A DNA stretch of 64,000 nt, taken from positions 744,001 to 808,000 of the forward strand of contig NZ_JBLFFL010000002.1 of NCBI RefSeq assembly GCF_051400755.1. The letters run 5' to 3'. The position numbers and the translations under genes are program-made. The notes below the pieces were generated by a model. That model made no database searches. It was not told the DNA's origin and saw only the letters and a program-made list of their open reading frames with translations. This DNA comes from Parapedobacter sp051400755. GTDB lineage: Bacteria > Bacteroidota > Bacteroidia > Sphingobacteriales > Sphingobacteriaceae. The stretch's first letter is position 1. Every line of letters starts with the position of its first letter. This document shows positions 60,325 through 64,000 of this stretch, in pieces.

Positions 60325-61560
60325 ATGACACTAACTACCGATCGTCTTTCAACTACCGAGCAATTCATCGAAAAGGAATTACAGTACAGCGCGCATAATT
60401 ACCACCCGTTGCCGGTGGTATTGGAAAGGGGAGAAGGCGTATTCCTATGGGATGTCGATGGCAAGCGTTATTATGATTTCCTATCGGGCTATTCGGCGGT
60501 CAACCAGGGTCATTGCCATCCAAAGATCATCGGCGCATTGGTGGAGCAGGCGCAAAAGCTTACACTTACCTCAAGGGCTTTCCACAGCGATTTGCTGGGC
60601 GAGTATGCCGAATACATCACGAAGTACTTCGGTTACGATAAGGTATTGCCCATGAACAGTGGGGTAGAGGCCGTGGAAACTGCCCTGAAGCTCGCCCGCC
60701 GTTGGGGTTACGATAAAAAGGGTATCGCGACCAACCAAGCGAAGATCATCACGGTAGCAGGCAATTTCCATGGGCGCACGCTCAATGTAGTCTCCTTCAG
60801 CACCGACCCGTCGTCGCGTGACGGCTTCGGACCGTTCATGCCGGGTTATGAAGTGATCCCTTATAATGATCTGGAGGCTTTAGCCAAGACGTTGCGCGAT
60901 CCGCAGGTTGCCGGTTTTCTGGTCGAGCCCATCCAAGGGGAGGCCGGCGTGTATGTTCCGGATGAAGGGTACCTGGCAGCCGCGTACGACCTCTGCAAAC
61001 AGGCTAACGTATTATTCATCGGTGATGAAATCCAAACGGGATTGGCGCGTACCGGCAAGATGCTCGCGTGTGATCACGAAAATGTGCGTCCCGATATCCT
61101 GGTTCTGGGCAAGGCCCTGAGTGGCGGCACATTGCCCATCTCAGCCGTGTTGGCCGACGATGAGGTGATGCTGTGCATCAAACCCGGAGAACATGGTTCG
61201 ACCTATGGCGGCAATCCATTGGCCTGCAAGGTGGCCATCGCCTCGCTGGAGGTCATTCGCGAAGAACGGTTGGCAGAAAGGTCCGCCGAGCTGGGCGACT
61301 ACTTCCGCAAACGAATTGGCGAACTGCATCATCCCAACATCAAGCAGATCCGCGGAAAAGGACTGCTCAATGCCATCGTCATTGAACACGACAATCCCGA
61401 TGCGGCGTGGGACCTGTGCCTTGCATTGAAAGACAACGGCCTGCTGGCCAAACCTACCCATGGCGACAAAATCCGCTTTGCGCCGCCGTTGGTCATTACC
61501 GAGGAACAGCTGGACGAGTGTATTCACCTCATCGAGAAAAGCCTAAATATACTGGAATAA
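60325..61560 (+). CDS. rocD: Ornithine aminotransferase
   Basis: Converts ornithine and 2-oxoglutarate to glutamate-semialdehyde and glutamate. Class III PLP enzyme, 411 residues: FLSGYSAVNQGHCHPKIIGA, MNSGVEAVETALKLARRWGY, AGNFHGRTLNVVSFSTDPSS, VEPIQGEAGVYVPDEGYLAA, FIGDEIQTGLARTGKMLACD and PLP Lys in LVLGKALSGGTLPISAVLAD. Near-complete identity of the motif order to ornithine rather than acetylornithine aminotransferase is by eye; arginine biosynthesis is a less likely role. It is flanked by an AT-rich island and a structured repeat. Confidence 0.94.
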   Translation: MTLTTDRLSTTEQFIEKELQYSAHNYHPLPVVLERGEGVFLWDVDGKRYYDFLSGYSAVNQGHCHPKIIGALVEQAQKLTLTSRAFHSDLLGEYAEYITKYFGYDKVLPMNSGVEAVETALKLARRWGYDKKGIATNQAKIITVAGNFHGRTLNVVSFSTDPSSRDGFGPFMPGYEVIPYNDLEALAKTLRDPQVAGFLVEPIQGEAGVYVPDEGYLAAAYDLCKQANVLFIGDEIQTGLARTGKMLACDHENVRPDILVLGKALSGGTLPISAVLADDEVMLCIKPGEHGSTYGGNPLACKVAIASLEVIREERLAERSAELGDYFRKRIGELHHPNIKQIRGKGLLNAIVIEHDNPDAAWDLCLALKDNGLLAKPTHGDKIRFAPPLVITEEQLDECIHLIEKSLNILE

Positions 61561-61610
61561 CCCCGTGTGGGCATGTCGTCGACTTCTTTTCGATACCTGC
61601 CCGCACCTCG

Positions 61611-61783
61611 TTTGAGATTGCTCCGAGACTCCTTCGGTATGCACGCACCGTGCAGGCACGGTAAGTCCACGTTGAGTCCACGTTTTACCCGAAAAAACGT
61701 GCTTTCATCCAGGTCGCACGCCGACGGTACCCCGCTGGTATGGCGGAGCAGTCTCGGAGGGGTCTCGGAGCAGTGGTACAGCA
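61611..61783. repeat. Structured GC-rich intergenic repeat region
   Basis: Inverted repeats: GCTCCGAGAC (61620-61629) with GTCTCGGAGC (61762-61771), and CTCCGAGACT (61621-61630) with AGTCTCGGAG (61750-61759). Direct repeat AGTCCACGTT twice at 61664-61673 and 61675-61684 (11-base period). A hairpin ACCGTG / CACGGT sits at about 61647-61662. No credible gene. Probably a repeated element; copy number in the genome cannot be judged here. Confidence 0.55.
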
Positions 61784-61813
61784 ATCCCGATCCATTGCCA
61801 TTTTCATAATTGC

Positions 61814-61864
61814 CCTTCGACAGCCCATTTCCAGATTGATAGGGAGCATCGAAGGCTGTTTTTT
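61814..61864 (+). terminator. Terminator after rocD
   Basis: CCTTCGA / TCGAAGG (61814-61820 and 61849-61855), with a competing ACAGCC / GGCTGT pairing, followed by a T-run at 61859-61864. Lies 254 bases after the rocD stop, so rocD RNA may include the repeat region. Confidence 0.5.
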
Positions 61865-61948
61865 AATTTTCTAAAAATAAACAAATATTTGATATTCAGT
61901 GTTTTGTATTACTATCTTGGTCCTATGTTTCACTAAAAATTGTTACTT

Positions 61949-62686
61949 ATGGGAAAGATAGAAGACGGATACATCCGGGGATTGGTAGGGTCTGTGATCA
62001 GCCGGAGGGTCGGCAACTTGAATGTCGTACAGGGCCGCGCTCAATTCAGGGTAAAACGAACCGAAGCCACCAAGGCCGCCGGTGTGGATTTTGGTACGGC
62101 CAGCAGCTGCGCCCGCATGATCAGACGTGCTTTTTGGACATTGATTCTGGAGTATCACGATGGCGGGATGATCAACCGGCTTAACGCGCAGGTGCTGCGT
62201 GCCATGCGCGCCAATCGCAGTCAACAGCCGGGTTCCATGCAGCTTGCCGCCGGCAGATTGCATCGGCTGGCCGATTTCCAGTTCAACGACAAATCTCATC
62301 TGCAAGACTACCTGTTTGTCGATATACAGGTTGACCATAGCACACCTGGGTCGCTCGACATCGTGATACCGGCGTTCCACAGCGAACGGGATCTGCTATG
62401 GTCGGGCGATGTAACCCATTGTACCATCCAGCTCAGGGTTTTTGCGTTTGATTTTGAAAAGGAGGAATACCAATGCATGCGCAAAGATCAATTGTTGATC
62501 TCCCTGCGTGAACGGGAAAAAGAGGTGCCGCAACAGCATTGGCATCTCGATCTGGATAAACCGCCGGGGACAGTGATTCTTGTGGGGCTATCGCTGGAGT
62601 TTATGCGTTGGATGGGACACCGGCACCACTTATTCAATGACAAAAACTTCCATCCTGCAGCCCTTGTAGGTGCATTTGTGGTATAA
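61949..62686 (+). CDS. Protein of unknown function (possible DUF6266-like)
   Basis: 245 residues, cytosolic by appearance. The N-terminus (GKIEDGYIRGLVGSVISRRV, then GNLNVVQGRAQFRVKRTEAT) has the glycine/basic pattern of DUF6266-type Bacteroidota proteins, but I am not sure of the assignment. The C-terminal half has no signature. No membrane segments or signal peptide. A TTG at 61940 extends the frame by three codons; ATG 61949 is preferred. A partial -7 match (TATCTTGG) is near 61913-61920. The rlmB gene follows after about 65 bases. Confidence 0.65.
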   Translation: MGKIEDGYIRGLVGSVISRRVGNLNVVQGRAQFRVKRTEATKAAGVDFGTASSCARMIRRAFWTLILEYHDGGMINRLNAQVLRAMRANRSQQPGSMQLAAGRLHRLADFQFNDKSHLQDYLFVDIQVDHSTPGSLDIVIPAFHSERDLLWSGDVTHCTIQLRVFAFDFEKEEYQCMRKDQLLISLREREKEVPQQHWHLDLDKPPGTVILVGLSLEFMRWMGHRHHLFNDKNFHPAALVGAFVV

Positions 62687-62750
62687 CGAATCCGACCGTA
62701 AATTGCAAGTCGGCCTAACTATGCTTAACTTCGTCCGCAAATACATCAGC

Positions 62751-63527
62751 ATGCAGGATCAGCAGTGGCGCGGCGGCCATGAAAAACGCGAAACAAATCA
62801 ACATATATACGGTATCCGGGCGGTCATCGAGGCCATTGACAGCGGCAAGGAAATCGAGTCCCTTTTCGTCCAGCGCGGATTGGGCGGTGGACTGTTCCTC
62901 GAACTGAAGCAACTGCTAAAGCAGCATAACATCAGCTACCAGCAGGTGCCGGTGGAAAAGCTCAACCGCATGACGCGCAAAAACCACCAGGGGGTCATCG
63001 CTGTCATCTCACCGATTACGTATCAACGGGTGGAGGATATTGTGCCGGTGATCTACGAAAAGGGAGAAGTGCCCTTGCTGCTCATCTTGGATGGTATTAC
63101 CGATGTACGTAACCTTGGTGCCATTGCCCGTACGGCCGAGTGTGCGGGGGTGCATGCGCTCATCGTGCCCAGGAAAGGTTCAGCCGAAATCAATCCTGAT
63201 GCCATCAAGACGTCCGCCGGGGCGCTATACAAAATCAACGTCTGCCGGGAAGATAATCTGGCTAAAACCGCGCGGCTGTTACAGGAATCAGGCATTCAGC
63301 TAGTGGCCTGTACGGAGAAGACAGACAATGACTTATATCAGCTTGACTACACGGTTCCGACCGCATTGGTGCTGGGTTCGGAAGAGTTCGGCATCTCCGA
63401 TGAGCTCCTGCGCATCGCCGACCACCTTGCTAAAATCCCGATGGCAGGTTCCATTGCTTCCCTCAACGTATCGGTATCTGCCGGAGTGTCTTTGTATGAA
63501 GCGGTCAGGCAGCGGCAAGGGATCTGA
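62751..63527 (+). CDS. rlmB: 23S rRNA (guanosine-2'-O)-methyltransferase RlmB-type (SPOUT)
   Basis: About 258 residues, SpoU/TrmH family. N-terminal substrate-binding domain (YGIRAVIEAIDSGKEIESLF, LNRMTRKNHQGVIAVISPIT), SPOUT knot with LLILDGITDVRNLGAIARTA, TSAGALYKINVCRE, LVLGSEEFGISDELLRIAD and AGSIASLNVSVSAGVSLYEA (the family N..S signature). RlmB methylates G2251 of 23S rRNA. The start is uncertain: ATG 62751 (MQDQQWRGG) is chosen because the family begins near there, ATG 62721 is also possible. Followed by an unknown gene with a one-base gap. Confidence 0.92.
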   Translation: MQDQQWRGGHEKRETNQHIYGIRAVIEAIDSGKEIESLFVQRGLGGGLFLELKQLLKQHNISYQQVPVEKLNRMTRKNHQGVIAVISPITYQRVEDIVPVIYEKGEVPLLLILDGITDVRNLGAIARTAECAGVHALIVPRKGSAEINPDAIKTSAGALYKINVCREDNLAKTARLLQESGIQLVACTEKTDNDLYQLDYTVPTALVLGSEEFGISDELLRIADHLAKIPMAGSIASLNVSVSAGVSLYEAVRQRQGI

Positions 63528-63528
63528 A

Positions 63529-63963
63529 ATGGAAAAAGCCTACCGTTTGCATGACTGTCTGATGGTTGTTGGTATCGAAGAGGGGCATATCAGGATTGCA
63601 AATGATGCAGCGTTCAAACGGATGGTCACCCTTCAGCCCGTACGCGCGGTGACCCAATTGGTCAATCTGATCAAGGCGGATTACCAGCGTCATTATGGGA
63701 AACCGATCGTCATTACCGATGACTCATTTGCCGTGGAGATATGGGCACACCTCTATTTTGAATACTTTTTGCTGAAATACCACCGCCTATTCCGATTCGT
63801 TTTTCGTTTCGGCTTGTATCGTCGCTTCCTGAGATCATGTGAAGTGATCGACTGCGGGGAGCGTGGCATCGATCCCAATCGGCGCATGTGGGATATACTT
63901 GCTCCTTTCCGTGGTCGGATTGCCAAGTGGTTGCCCAAGAATCCTTCGTTGCAGCAAAAATAG
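63529..63963 (+). CDS. Unknown 144-residue protein downstream of rlmB
   Basis: No family recognised. MEKAYRLHDCLMVVGIEEGH opens a mixed alpha/beta protein with no signal peptide; the second half has aromatic/basic helices (YFEYFLLKYHRLFRFVFRFG, YRRFLRSCEVIDCGE), perhaps membrane-associated or RNA-binding. The ATG at 63529 starts 1 base after the rlmB stop, so the two are coupled in one transcript. The frame also extends upstream within rlmB, but that part has no start of its own with support. Confidence 0.65.
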   Translation: MEKAYRLHDCLMVVGIEEGHIRIANDAAFKRMVTLQPVRAVTQLVNLIKADYQRHYGKPIVITDDSFAVEIWAHLYFEYFLLKYHRLFRFVFRFGLYRRFLRSCEVIDCGERGIDPNRRMWDILAPFRGRIAKWLPKNPSLQQK

Positions 63964-64000
63964 ATGGCGTAATATAATGCCATTTTTCATGCCCGGTATA

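Noticed and set aside
61524..61809. Reading frames (80-86 codons) in the rocD downstream region on both strands
   Set aside because: They lie in the structured repeat, are not supported by composition or family motifs, and one overlaps the rocD end.
61949..62686. Confident DUF6266 label
   Set aside because: Only the N-terminal pattern resembles that family, so it is kept as unknown with low confidence.

Overview
The window is a stretch of chromosome from a Bacteroidota bacterium, most likely family Sphingobacteriaceae (Parapedobacter/Pedobacter-like; the genus is an inference). Grounds: a SusC/SusD pair, many TonB/lipoprotein genes, Bacteroidota-only families (DUF4296, DUF3822), Bacteroidota-type -7 promoter elements (TAnnTTTG) before many genes, almost no Shine-Dalgarno sequences, and roughly balanced GC with AT-rich promoters. 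There is no rRNA, tRNA, CRISPR array, transposase or prophage. Most of the window is ordinary core genome with conserved gene orders (thrS-infC-rpmI-rplT; DUF3822-rsmD-coaD; topA-hyp-cmk; DUF4296-mutS2).

Layout. 0-8 kb: end of a cytochrome bd operon (cydB cut by the window edge, cydA), an orphan membrane histidine kinase, a D-amino-acid aminotransferase, then leftward genes for exported peptidases and thioredoxin-fold proteins (iaaA, NlpC/P60; TlpA-like, peroxiredoxin-like, P1 peptidase). 8-9.2 kb: a small AT-richer accessory patch with a HEPN protein and an unknown partner. 9-16.6 kb: engB, ubiA-like, topA, cmk, an aminotransferase, DUF1573, queE. 16.7-27.6 kb: an LVIVD lipoprotein, the translation operon, gap, lysC, acetyltransferases and yggS, whose 3' end lies in a 7-bp tandem repeat. 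27.7-43.6 kb: mutS2, mgtC-like, a TonB receptor, three APC amino-acid permeases around a membrane pyrophosphatase, an exported methyltransferase and a RecD-like helicase. 43.7-47.7 kb: DUF3822-rsmD, a 425-bp element with 15-bp inverted ends, coaD, a NUDIX gene divergent from pyrE. 47.7-52.1 kb: an exported superoxide dismutase and a TetR-nitroreductase-aldo/keto reductase-FrnE cluster. 52.2-59.5 kb: SusC-SusD-metalloprotease. 59.5-64 kb: a probable small RNA, an AT-rich island, rocD, a second structured repeat, an unknown protein, rlmB and an unknown protein.

How the genes fit together. SusC/SusD with a secreted zinc metalloprotease, three amino-acid permeases, exported peptidases and ornithine aminotransferase fit a cell that takes up and uses peptides and amino acids. 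Redox functions recur (cytochrome bd, TlpA/peroxiredoxin, Tat-type SOD, FrnE/nitroreductase/AKR). The least explained items are the free-standing structured RNA unit upstream of susC, the two structured intergenic repeats, the HEPN pair, the signal-peptide-bearing methyltransferase, the non-AUG start of infC, and the many -7 elements only a few bases from start codons, which suggest leaderless or near-leaderless mRNAs.
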